A DNA stretch of 64,000 nucleotides from Methanoculleus frigidifontis (GTDB lineage Archaea > Halobacteriota > Methanomicrobia > Methanomicrobiales > Methanoculleaceae), in NCBI RefSeq assembly GCF_030464345.1, contig NZ_VCYH01000001.1:1-64000 (forward strand), given 5' to 3'. How positions within the stretch are numbered: the first letter of the stretch is position 1; each line of letters starts with the position of its first letter. The position numbers and the translations under genes are program-made. Shown here piece after piece: positions 1 to 8,717 of this stretch. The notes beneath the pieces were generated by a model. That model saw only the letters and a list, made by a program, of their open reading frames with translations. It did no database searches and was not told the DNA's origin.

Positions 1-166
1 CAGCAAGAGAACCAGCAGTTGGTGCTGGGTGTAGGTTTTCTTCGAGTATTTGCAGGAATAGAGCGGAATGTGGGACGCCTTGACGGCAGACAGAGCTGCC
101 TCGGTTAATCTGATATACTGGGACGATAACACTAAGAGTAGCTCCTTGCTTTTGTCTTTGGTCGGA
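1..166 (-). pseudogene. Transposase N-terminal fragment, cut by window start
   Basis: The minus strand is open from position 166 to the window edge and reads QYIRLTEAALSAVKAS, then PLYSCKYSKKTYTQHQLL. The YSKKTYTQHQ signature is familiar from the N-terminus of IS4/IS5-like DDE transposases of archaea (family knowledge, not searched). No ATG lies in the open frame; the first usable codon is a GTG at 132. The frame runs upstream into the IS630-type element and meets a stop just inside it, so the IS630 insertion sits at or near this gene's 5' end and may have removed its promoter or start. The 3' part lies outside the window. Confidence 0.5.
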
Positions 167-171
167 TATAG

Positions 172-723
172 TTACTCGCTCAACAGCTTTGAAGCATACT
201 TCGGACTCAGGAATTTCTTCACCCATTTTTCCCAATAGGTTCGCTTCGCCGCCAGTTTCTCAAATGCTCGTGCAATCGTGGCAGTCATGTGCTCATAGCC
301 CGTAACGAACGTCGCCGAGACCTCCCGCTTGATCGCCCGCCAGACCTGTTCAATGGGATTGAGATCCGGGGAATACGGTGGAATGTGCACAAGACGGATG
401 TTGTTGCCGGCGGCGTACTGCCTGACGAGAACAGCATGATGGGAGCTGAAATTGTCGAGGACGATGATGAGCCGTTTGCCGGGATTCGCTCTTCTGTACG
501 CTCTCAACACCTCCCGGATGTCCTCCTGTTTGGAGCGCTCCCGGAAGGTGATGATGGAGGTGCCGTTGACGGCGAGGACGGCAAAGGTATTTGCCCGGAT
601 CTTTTCGGTATTCTTCACGAACGGCGGGTGGTCGAACGACCACATCCGCCGGGTATTGGCCGTGGTTTGCGGAGAACACTCATCCAGGAACCCGATGACC
701 GTATGCTTGCTCATGCGCGGCAT
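172..723 (-). CDS. IS630-type transposase, DDE catalytic part (orfB)
   Basis: This 183-residue frame holds the catalytic DDE domain. The three acidic positions are visible: the first Asp in VIGFLDECSP, the second in LIIVLDNFSSHHA, and the Glu in PPYSPDLNPIEQVW, the last being the typical IS630 motif. Its ATG overlaps the A9 run, so it can be reached by a -1 frameshift from the upstream frame or by internal initiation. No internal stop or deletion is seen, so the element may be functional. Confidence 0.8.
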   Translation of the reverse strand: MPRMSKHTVIGFLDECSPQTTANTRRMWSFDHPPFVKNTEKIRANTFAVLAVNGTSIITFRERSKQEDIREVLRAYRRANPGKRLIIVLDNFSSHHAVLVRQYAAGNNIRLVHIPPYSPDLNPIEQVWRAIKREVSATFVTGYEHMTATIARAFEKLAAKRTYWEKWVKKFLSPKYASKLLSE

Positions 724-1202
724 TTTTTTTTGAGAATCTTCTCTGCATCTCCGGGCCTGCGGTGATCGCGCGGGTAGGGTTTCCCGTAGTGCATGCCAAA
801 CGATTTCAGGATCCGCCTGACCTGATCCTGGCTGTAGTCTATGCCGAAGTGAGACTGGATCAGACGCTGCGCTTCGACAGTCGTCCAGTGATCCTGCTCC
901 TGCAACAACTCCAGCAACTCGGCTTTCTGCTCGTCCGTGAGTTTTGAAGGATGGCCACCGGCATAGCGCGGAACCAGTCCCTCAAAACTGTCGGCGTTCC
1001 AGCGCTCCTGCCAGTTGTAGCCCGTCTGGCCGGAGACACCGACAGCGTCAGCTGCTTTGACGACACTCATTCCCTTATACCGCAGCCGGATAAACAGAAG
1101 GCGCGGCAGCACTTCAGGCAATCCTTTGTGGTGTTTGATCCGTTTCTTCAAAACAGAAAAGGGAACGTGTTTCACGATCGCGATCTGCTCCTGCCCGGTC
1201 AT
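711..1202 (-). CDS. IS630-type transposase, helix-turn-helix part (orfA)
   Basis: This 163-residue frame is the DNA-binding half of an IS630-family transposase. It contains a helix-turn-helix (VVKAADAVGVSGQTGYNW, about residues 48-65) followed by a winged-helix segment (ALVxAQR/DQVRRILK-like). It ends in EKILKKKCRA just past a run of nine A residues on the coding strand (723-731). A -1 slip on that run joins it to the catalytic frame, so the active transposase is probably a fusion of both frames. Both halves look intact. Confidence 0.75.
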   Translation of the reverse strand: MTGQEQIAIVKHVPFSVLKKRIKHHKGLPEVLPRLLFIRLRYKGMSVVKAADAVGVSGQTGYNWQERWNADSFEGLVPRYAGGHPSKLTDEQKAELLELLQEQDHWTTVEAQRLIQSHFGIDYSQDQVRRILKSFGMHYGKPYPRDHRRPGDAEKILKKKCRA

Positions 1203-1250
1203 GAAGGCTCAGGTACTTCAAGGTTCAAAAGGGTAGCGCCAAGAACTATA

Positions 1251-1405
1251 AACAAGGAGCTCCCATTCTCATAACAACTTCGCTGAACTCACCGGGCAAG
1301 CCCAAGTACGATTTCTACAAAGCCAATTCTACAGAAATTTCGTTACGCTACCGAACTATAGGCTCTAACGCAGCAGATGAGGGTTGTTTGAAATTCTCTC
1401 GATTA
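1251..1405. other. IS flank without a gene
   Basis: Between the right end of the IS630-type element and the radical SAM gene no coding frame can be supported. A second partial match to the IS end (CGCTACCGAACTATA, 1347-1361) lies about 110 bases outside the chosen right end. It may be a relic of an older insertion or an alternative outer end. Confidence 0.3.
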
Positions 1406-3214
1406 TTATTTAATTGGGCACGCATTGCTGTCAAATCCAAGTTCTTTCATTTTTTTGGTAAAATGTTGATGTAACAGTTCTCTTGTGACATTAACCCCAC
1501 ATTTGCATGTCTTATTCAAGCTAACAGCGCTATTGCAAAATGGGCAAATTATTCTTGATCCTTGAATGAGTTGATTAAATGAATTATTTCTTTGAGAAAA
1601 GGGCTCGTCATTCGAAGAGATGAATTCATGGATGTTTTGAATGTAATAATGAAATATGTCAGAATTATTGAAAAAATATCGAATTCCAACCTGATGTTTT
1701 GTGAGCACATCAAGATCAATACTATTCTTGTTAAATTCTCTTATTAACATCTCAAACGCCTCTTGGAAAGCGCAATTGTCTATTCTTGATGTCAAATTAT
1801 GAAGGTCCCTCATCTTTTCATTGTAGTCCTTGAATTCGTCTATTAGTGCGATGGTAAACTCTGTAATTTCCAAGCCAAATTCTTCTGGATGTAAAGAGAT
1901 ATATGAAGGTGAAACCAATGTAAATGGAGATATTGAAGCTGCTGTGATGAAATTAGAGTTCTCATTAATGAACTTTACTGTTTCTGCAATGTCATCAGCT
2001 GTCTCTCCAGGGAAGCCAACCATAAAATATGCATGAATGTCTATGTGATTTGAAGATAATTGGCCAAGAACTTCTGTGATATTCGCAGGATGAATTTTTT
2101 TCATTTTCTCTAAAATTTTCCTGCTACCACTTTCAATACCTATACTTAATTTTTCAAAGCCCGCCAAGCCAAGTTTTTTTATTAAGTTTCTAGGTAGTTT
2201 GTCAATTTTTGCTCTTCCAGAGATGTGTACAATGACATCATCTTCAATAATTAAATCACACAGATCTTCTAAGATACTTGGATCCCCATTGATTAGAAGG
2301 CCTGATACCTCAAATCTGTTAATACCATATTTTGAAATATTCATAAGAATCTCATCAAAAATTTTTTCTGCGGACTTCGTCCTAAAACCTTTAAAATAGT
2401 ATCTATCCGAACAGAATGCACATTTTCCAATACAACCTCTTGAGAACTCTATTGGGAGGGTTTTTTTCAGTAAGTATGTGTTGGTGTGCTCGATATAATC
2501 ATCAAAATATGGCGAAGGTAATTCGTCAAGAGTCTTTATTTGCTCGACACGGGAAAAGTAAACGTCTTGGTTTCCATTTCGGTAATAGAAACCTGTTGAT
2601 TCGGGGGTATGTGTTTTTTTTGATGGAATTTGCTTATCATAAGATAATCGGTTGTTCATCCAATTAACAATACTTTTCTCGCCTTCACCGATAAAAACCG
2701 CATCAATGAAATTAAATTTGAAGTAGACGTCCCTCATTAACATTGTTTGAGGGCCTCCAAGGATGATGTCAATGTTAGGCTGCATCTCCTTTAATTTTTT
2801 TGCTGTAAAAAGTGATAGCGTTTCATTGAAGTACATGAGTGAAAAGCTAACTACATCAAATGAATCGATCAATATCGAAGCATAATGTGTTGCCAATCTA
2901 TCAAAAAGATATATTTCAGGGAAAATTTTATCTTTTAATAGCGCTTGTTGCGTAACAACGCTGGAAAATAGATTCCGATGTTTGATTGCAATTTTTAAAT
3001 CGTTGCACTGAGCTTCAGGACAAATTTCAGTGATATCTTTATTGATTAATACATCAAAATCATAGCATTTTACCTGGAAACCTTCTTTGAGGAGCGAGCC
3101 TGCGATCGAAGCAGAGCCAATGGGAGGATGAACCGACTGATTTTCATTGAAAAAAGCATTTCCCAGTGACAAAGGACAATTAATAAGTGCAATATTTTTA
3201 TCATCATTATTCAT
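1406..3214 (-). CDS. B12-binding domain radical SAM protein
   Basis: The 602-residue product has an N-terminal cobalamin-binding-like region (about 5-190, starting IALINCPLSLGNA and including IDIILGGPQTML), a radical SAM core with the cluster motif FSRGCIGKCAFCSD (CxxxCxxC, about residue 260), and a C-terminal treble of Cys pairs (ICPFCNSAV, KTCKCGVN) that probably binds zinc. The family includes methyltransferases and other radical enzymes; the substrate cannot be read from sequence. I chose the ATG at 3214 (MNNDDKNIAL) because homologous domains start there; an ATG at 3235 adds seven residues. Codon use and base composition are strikingly AT-rich compared with every other gene in the window, and insertion sequences lie downstream, which suggests horizontal acquisition. 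Confidence 0.8.
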   Translation of the reverse strand: MNNDDKNIALINCPLSLGNAFFNENQSVHPPIGSASIAGSLLKEGFQVKCYDFDVLINKDITEICPEAQCNDLKIAIKHRNLFSSVVTQQALLKDKIFPEIYLFDRLATHYASILIDSFDVVSFSLMYFNETLSLFTAKKLKEMQPNIDIILGGPQTMLMRDVYFKFNFIDAVFIGEGEKSIVNWMNNRLSYDKQIPSKKTHTPESTGFYYRNGNQDVYFSRVEQIKTLDELPSPYFDDYIEHTNTYLLKKTLPIEFSRGCIGKCAFCSDRYYFKGFRTKSAEKIFDEILMNISKYGINRFEVSGLLINGDPSILEDLCDLIIEDDVIVHISGRAKIDKLPRNLIKKLGLAGFEKLSIGIESGSRKILEKMKKIHPANITEVLGQLSSNHIDIHAYFMVGFPGETADDIAETVKFINENSNFITAASISPFTLVSPSYISLHPEEFGLEITEFTIALIDEFKDYNEKMRDLHNLTSRIDNCAFQEAFEMLIREFNKNSIDLDVLTKHQVGIRYFFNNSDIFHYYIQNIHEFISSNDEPFSQRNNSFNQLIQGSRIICPFCNSAVSLNKTCKCGVNVTRELLHQHFTKKMKELGFDSNACPIK

Positions 3215-3235
3215 TGTCAAAAGCTCTAAAACCAT

Positions 3236-3547
3236 TGTTTTAGTAACAGGACTACACGCTACTTCCCAGTATCAAACCTAGAAGAAGATTTACACTTTGA
3301 TGATTGGGTATTATTGGAGTTAATGTACTCCAATACAATTGGTGTTTTCAAGGTAATCCTCTTTGCTCATATCAGCACCAACTGTACACTTATTTTTCTC
3401 CCTTATATGGTTTACTAAATTTCACTGCTATTGAGATATCTTGAATTAATTAACGGCTTTTTCCAATTCCTCTACAGGAGGTTCCCGGCGGAAGAGCGAG
3501 TGTCTTTTGAAAACGCGGTTCTAGGAAGATTAACGAGCAGAAGGTGC
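3236..3547. other. AT-rich intergenic region
   Basis: This 310-base gap separates the radical SAM gene from the end of the sensor kinase. It is AT-rich up to about 3470 and then changes abruptly to the GC-rich background, marking the right edge of the AT-rich island. No gene or RNA could be recognised; the promoter of the radical SAM gene should lie at its left end. Confidence 0.3.
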
Positions 3548-6523
3548 TCAGGTGCACTCCGTAGAGGTGCAGTACCGGCCTTTCGGCACGACGATCTCGA
3601 ACCGCGCGCCGGCACCCTCGACGCCGGCCTCGCGGATGACGCAGTCGTTCAGGTGCAGAATCTCCTGCGCAAGGAAAAGCCCGTAGCCGGTATTCTTTCC
3701 AAACCCCCGTCTGAAGATCTTCTCCTTGATCGATGCGGGCACACCCTCCCCGTCGTCCTCAAATGTCAGGAGACCGGTGTCCCCGTCTTGCCGGAACGAA
3801 ACCCTGATCCTGGTCACACGACTGCCGTGACGGATTGCATTGTCGATGAGACTGAAGAAGACCTTTTCAAGCAGCGGATCCGCGAAGATCCTGAGATCGC
3901 CGGTCCCGATCTCCAATGCAATGCCGCTTAATTCCGCCTGTACTGCAGCCCGATGGATCAGGGTCTGAACCGGCTGCCATTCCGGTACTTCCACACCGAT
4001 ATTTCCATAGTCCCGGGTGAAGGATATCTGTGCCTGGATTGTCTTCGAAGCGTGCCGGATACTCTCCAGACTCTGGGAGATGCCGGGATCGCTGCCGTAG
4101 CTTTCCTCCAGCAACTCCAGGTATGCCGAGAGAATGGTGATCTGGTTTAAGATGTCGTGCCGGGTGATGCCGGCAAGCAGGTTTAGCTTCCGGTTTGCCT
4201 CTGCCAGCATCTCCTGGTACTGCCGCTGCTGCGTTACGTCGCGGACAATGCCGGTCATCCGAAGCGGCTCTCCGCCGGGACCTGTTGCAATCACCTTTCC
4301 GACCTGGCTGATCCAGCGTCGTTGCCCCTCTTTGCCGGAGATACGGTGATCCTGCTCGTAGACCGCACCCCTGCCCTCCAGGTGTCGCTGCAGCGCATCG
4401 TTGATCGGCGGGAGCGTCGCCGACGGGAGAGTATACCCGCCGTTAGCCGTTCCCCCATCCGTTCCCTCCTCAACGAGGTTTAAGATCTCCATGGCCCGCC
4501 GGTTCAGGGCCACGCTTCCCGAAGCGAGATTCCAGTCCCAGACTCCTACGTCCGCTCCCTCGAGAGCAAACTGCAGGCGTTCCTTTGCCTCCCGGAGCTC
4601 TGCCTCTGCCTCTTTGAGCGGTGTGATGTCGGAGGCGATGCCGAGTGTACCGATGATCGTGCCCGCCGTATCCCGCAGGGGTGCAATCTGCACGGAAAAC
4701 GAGGTGTCGGCGAACTCTGTTTCAAATCTGACCATGTCGCCGGAGAGTGCCTGGTGGTGGCAGGCAAGTGCGGTATGAGCGCCCGGGTAATCTCGGTAAA
4801 ACTCCTGAAGCGGCATTCCGACGACCTGATTGGGCGCAAGGCTGAGTGATGCCAGGGCCGCACCGAGGGATGAGGTGAAGATGAGGTCGGTATCGGTCGT
4901 CCAGAGGGTGACCGGCAACTGGTTGAGCAGAAACCGCAGTTTCTCCTCCCGCTCCCGGAGGGTGTCCTCAATCTTCTTCTTCTCCGAGATGTCGAGCGCA
5001 ATCCCCTGGGTGCCGGTGATCCGCCCTTCGCTGTCCCTGATGGCGGTCACGTTCGTGATCACCGGAAAGACTCTTCCCGTCCCCCGCCGGGCGACGAACC
5101 GGCATTCAAAGTTGGTGATGGGTGTTCCGGTCGTCAGCAGGTCATCAAACACCCTGAGCCCTGCCGGGAGGTCGTCCGGGTGAATGTTCGGCATGAACGG
5201 CTGATTGAGGATAGCCTCTTCGGTGACCTCGAATGCCGCAAGACCGCTCTGGTTCATGAAGATGATGTTGCCATCAGTGTCCGCCTTGTAGACGATATGC
5301 GGCAGGTGGTCGGCGAGCTGGCGGTACTCCCGTTCGTAGCGGCGGATCTCCTCATCTCTCCGCCGCTCTTCGGTGACGTCGCGGAAGACCAGGACGACGC
5401 CGATGATCTCTCCTCCACCGTCGCGGACGGGTGCTCCCGAGTCGGCGATCAGCCGTTCGGTGCCGTCCCGGGCGATCAGGGCGGTGTGGTTTGCAAGGCC
5501 GATGATCTTCCCGGATTCGAGGACTTTTTCAACCGGGTTTTCGCAGGGTGCACGGGTCTCCTCATTGATGATGACAAAGACCTCCGAAAGCGGCCTTCCT
5601 GATGCAGCCTCCTCGCTCCACCCCGTCAGTTCCTCGGCCACGCGGTTGATCAGAACGATGCGCCCGTCGGTGTCGGTGACGATCACGCCGTCGCCGATCG
5701 ATCTGAGGGTGACTTTGAGGCGCTCCTTCTCGGCGAGAACCTCTTTCTGTGCCTGTTTCCGCCGGGTGACGTTTTCGATGATGCAGACCGACCGGTAGTA
5801 TTCGCCGTCCTGGTTCCTGATGGCGGAGGAGTTGATGCGGACGTTCCGGGTGCCCCCGCCGTTTCGGATCATTCTGCACTGCAGGTTCCGGACAGAACCC
5901 CGGTCGAGTGTGGCCGACAGGGTTTCGCGGGTGCTTGGAAAGGAATCGGTATGGACAAATGCGTCGATAGGCTTGCCGATGATCTCTTTCCGGGTATAGC
6001 CGAGGACGTCAGTGATCCGGGAGTTGCACTCAACGATGGTGCCCGACCGGTCAACTGAGAGGATGAGGTCCGGAGCAGTCTCGAAGATTGTCCTGAAGTT
6101 CTCTTCGCTGCTCTTCAGTGACCGTTCCGCCCTCCGGCGTTCGACGGCTCTTCGTATTTTGTGAGCGAGTTCGGCGAACTGGGATCCTGGCCTGCCGCCT
6201 TTCTGCACGTAGAAATCCGCTCCGGCGTTGAGCGCCTCGATGACCACCTCTTCCCGGCCCCTGCCGGTGAAGATAAGGAATGGCGTATCTATACCGGCAG
6301 CGCGAATGCGCCGCAGAAACTCAATCCCGTCGATATCGGGCATCTGATAATCGGAGACGATGGCGTCGAAACGTCCTGTTCGGATATCTTTGAGCGCATC
6401 TGTTGCGGAGACCGACGACGTCACCCGTATCTGCTCCCGCTGCTCCAGGTAGATCCGGGTTATATCGAGCAGGCTCTCTTCGTCGTCGACGTGAAGAATA
6501 TGAATCGGTACCCCGTCTTCCAT
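3548..6523 (-). CDS. Response-regulator/PAS hybrid sensor histidine kinase
   Basis: The 991-residue protein starts with a receiver domain (about 1-120; phospho-acceptor Asp in FDAIVSDYQMPD). About five PAS/PAC modules follow (roughly 135-260, 265-400, 405-540, 545-665, 670-810), each ending in a typical PAC tail such as ITGTQGIALDISEKK. The kinase core has the H-box TRHDILNQITILSAYLELL, an N-box SLIDNAIRH and G-boxes DDGEGVP and GKNTGYGLFLA. No membrane segment is visible, so it is probably cytoplasmic. The start at 6523 (MEDGVPIHILHVDDEE) follows GGGGATGGGCA and fits the receiver fold; the longer frame to 6613 adds unsupported sequence. Signal and partner are unknown. Confidence 0.85.
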   Translation of the reverse strand: MEDGVPIHILHVDDEESLLDITRIYLEQREQIRVTSSVSATDALKDIRTGRFDAIVSDYQMPDIDGIEFLRRIRAAGIDTPFLIFTGRGREEVVIEALNAGADFYVQKGGRPGSQFAELAHKIRRAVERRRAERSLKSSEENFRTIFETAPDLILSVDRSGTIVECNSRITDVLGYTRKEIIGKPIDAFVHTDSFPSTRETLSATLDRGSVRNLQCRMIRNGGGTRNVRINSSAIRNQDGEYYRSVCIIENVTRRKQAQKEVLAEKERLKVTLRSIGDGVIVTDTDGRIVLINRVAEELTGWSEEAASGRPLSEVFVIINEETRAPCENPVEKVLESGKIIGLANHTALIARDGTERLIADSGAPVRDGGGEIIGVVLVFRDVTEERRRDEEIRRYEREYRQLADHLPHIVYKADTDGNIIFMNQSGLAAFEVTEEAILNQPFMPNIHPDDLPAGLRVFDDLLTTGTPITNFECRFVARRGTGRVFPVITNVTAIRDSEGRITGTQGIALDISEKKKIEDTLREREEKLRFLLNQLPVTLWTTDTDLIFTSSLGAALASLSLAPNQVVGMPLQEFYRDYPGAHTALACHHQALSGDMVRFETEFADTSFSVQIAPLRDTAGTIIGTLGIASDITPLKEAEAELREAKERLQFALEGADVGVWDWNLASGSVALNRRAMEILNLVEEGTDGGTANGGYTLPSATLPPINDALQRHLEGRGAVYEQDHRISGKEGQRRWISQVGKVIATGPGGEPLRMTGIVRDVTQQRQYQEMLAEANRKLNLLAGITRHDILNQITILSAYLELLEESYGSDPGISQSLESIRHASKTIQAQISFTRDYGNIGVEVPEWQPVQTLIHRAAVQAELSGIALEIGTGDLRIFADPLLEKVFFSLIDNAIRHGSRVTRIRVSFRQDGDTGLLTFEDDGEGVPASIKEKIFRRGFGKNTGYGLFLAQEILHLNDCVIREAGVEGAGARFEIVVPKGRYCTSTECT

Positions 6524-6841
6524 TGCCCATCCCCGATATGCGTTCCAGTAGGTATCGTTACTGTTCCACACGATAAACGTTCCGGGATATTCGGGGCGGA
6601 TTTTTGAAAACAATTCCCTTGAAAGTTTTCAATGCCGCTGAAACAACTTCTTTGCAGTTGCAGTGGTTGAGAAAGTTTGATATGTCCGATATATCTGAAA
6701 CCCCTCCAAACGCCGCTTCCCGGGTATCTTTCGGGAAGCTGTTCTCCGTGCTGGAATCCCGGTTTTGTGAGGGAGTGCCTAGTAGAGAACCATCCTAACC
6801 GAAAGGTATTCCTTTTTGATCAGGTACATATGTAAGAACGA

Positions 6842-8656
6842 ATGGTGCCGTCCTCTCCTCCGCCGGGAGCATCAGCAGGAGATGCAGCCGGAGTATCCGC
6901 CGCCATGCTGGCCGTTGTGATAGTCGTCGCCCTGCTCGGGATGACACTGTACGAGGCAATGAAGGAGTTTTTTCTTCCCGATATCTCAAAGTGGGAGTCT
7001 CACCTTATCACGATTTTCTTTGTGACGGCCATGGCTGCGGTTCTCGGGTATGCCCTGATCAGAAACCAGCGTGCCGTCCACACCCGGCAGCGGGAGATGG
7101 CGGATGCCCTGCAGCGCTCACGGGACTTTTACCTGACGATCTTCGACCAGTTACCAAATCCTATCTGGCGGACGGATGCCCTTGGTGCTGTCAACTACGT
7201 CAACGATGCCTGGCTTGGCTTCACCGGGCGGATGCGTGCGGAGGAGCTCGGTGACGGGTGGGCGGCAGGAGTACACCCGGAAGACGTCGAGCGCTGCCTG
7301 CAGACGTTCCGGGAGAAGTTTGCAGGGCGTTTTCCGTTCAGGATGGAGTATCGGCTGCGCTACCGTGACGGAACGTACCGATGGATTCTCGACCACGGAA
7401 AACCCGTCTATGAGATCGACGGCGCCTTCGGCGGATATATCGGCACCTGCTATGATATACACGACGAGAAGACGGCGAAGGAAGAGGTTGAGCGGCATAT
7501 CAAACAGTTCTTCATCTTAAACCAGATCACCGGCGTGAGCACCTCCGCTCTCACTCTTGAGTCGATGCTTGCGGTAATCCTCGATAAAACACTTGGACTG
7601 CTGGAGTTTTCAGGCGGTGCGATCTACCTGCTCTCCGAGGATGCATCTGCTGCAGAACTTCGGACCGCAAAGGGGATCCCGGAAGGGCTCATAAGCAAGA
7701 CGATTTCGGCACGGCACGAGCCGTCGTCGCGGATATACCTGGATGGGAAAGCGATGTATGCAGAGGACTGGCCGGCGCTCATTGATTACGGCCGATCGCT
7801 TGAGGCACTGGAGGTGATGGGCGTCCGGTCGGCTGCTGCGGTGCCCCTGGTGGCGCAGGGAAGGGTGATCGGGGGCCTGTACGTCTTCGATACCGAAGAG
7901 CGGGCCTTCACCCCGGAGATCCGGGTCACCCTGGAATCCATCGGCCGGGAGATCGGCGGGGCGATCTGGAAGGGTATCCTGCAGCAGAAACTGGAGGGTG
8001 AGATCGCGAAGGCAAACCTCTACCTCGACATCATCACCCACGACATCAACAACGTCAACTCCGTGGCGCTCGGGTATGCTCAGTTGATGATCGAGACCGC
8101 GGACGGAGACGACGTCCAGTTTGCACGCCGCGTGGAGCAGAGCATCCAGCAGAGCATCGAGATCATCAACAACGTATCCACGATCCGGAGAATCCATGAG
8201 GAGGAGCCGAAGCTCACGCCGGTCCCCCTCGACGGCGTTATCAGAAACGCCGCAGCCCGCTTCCCGGGAGCCTCAATCCTGTATGAATCGTCCGGGATGA
8301 TGGTGTATGCCGACGCCCTCCTCGGGACGGTCCTGAATAACCTGATCGGGAATGCCGTCAAGTTCGCCGGATCTGAGGTCGAGATCGTCATCAGAGTGGA
8401 TGACCGTGGCGATGAGGCGTGCGTCTCGGTCGAGGATACCGGCCCGGGCATCCCGGACGCCATGAAGCCCAATATCTTCAACCGTTTCCGGAGGGGCACG
8501 AGCAAAAAGAGCGGCAAGGGGCTTGGCCTTTATATATCGCGGATGCTTATTGAGCGCTACGGCGGCAGGATATGGGCAGAAGATCGAGTTGCCGGCCATC
8601 CCGAAGCGGGAGCGGCAGTCCGGTTCACTCTGCGGCGTGTAACGGCCGCCGCGTAA
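6842..8656 (+). CDS. Membrane PAS-GAF sensor histidine kinase
   Basis: The 604-residue protein has two predicted membrane helices (about 17-40 and 53-76) and no large extracellular loop. Then come a PAS domain (about 90-215, ending YIGTCYDIHDEKTA), a GAF domain (about 225-385) and a kinase core. The H-box reads ITHDINNVNSVALGYAQLM, the N-box LNNLIGNAVKF and the G-boxes DTGPGIPD and GKGLGLYISRML. It lies divergent from the hybrid kinase at 3.5-6.5 kb and convergent with the PAS protein that follows, so the three sensors form a local cluster but are not one operon. Confidence 0.85.
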   Translation: MVPSSPPPGASAGDAAGVSAAMLAVVIVVALLGMTLYEAMKEFFLPDISKWESHLITIFFVTAMAAVLGYALIRNQRAVHTRQREMADALQRSRDFYLTIFDQLPNPIWRTDALGAVNYVNDAWLGFTGRMRAEELGDGWAAGVHPEDVERCLQTFREKFAGRFPFRMEYRLRYRDGTYRWILDHGKPVYEIDGAFGGYIGTCYDIHDEKTAKEEVERHIKQFFILNQITGVSTSALTLESMLAVILDKTLGLLEFSGGAIYLLSEDASAAELRTAKGIPEGLISKTISARHEPSSRIYLDGKAMYAEDWPALIDYGRSLEALEVMGVRSAAAVPLVAQGRVIGGLYVFDTEERAFTPEIRVTLESIGREIGGAIWKGILQQKLEGEIAKANLYLDIITHDINNVNSVALGYAQLMIETADGDDVQFARRVEQSIQQSIEIINNVSTIRRIHEEEPKLTPVPLDGVIRNAAARFPGASILYESSGMMVYADALLGTVLNNLIGNAVKFAGSEVEIVIRVDDRGDEACVSVEDTGPGIPDAMKPNIFNRFRRGTSKKSGKGLGLYISRMLIERYGGRIWAEDRVAGHPEAGAAVRFTLRRVTAAA

Positions 8657-8717
8657 CCGCTTGCTGTACGCTCTGGGAGCACTCTTCACCCGGTCGGTCA
8701 CCCTGTGCAGGGCACTG

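Larger units (their letters stand above)
167..1250 (-). mobile_element. IS630-type insertion sequence
   Basis: The two transposase frames lie between imperfect terminal inverted repeats. Read from outside, both ends start with TATAGTT, followed a few bases in by CGCT and further in by TTTGAA (about 167-195 and 1222-1250). The TA at each extreme fits the TA target duplication typical of IS630/Tc1 elements. Length is about 1.08 kb, normal for the family. The stop codon of the second frame lies inside the left repeat. Exact ends could differ by 2 bases depending on which TA is the target duplication. Confidence 0.6.
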
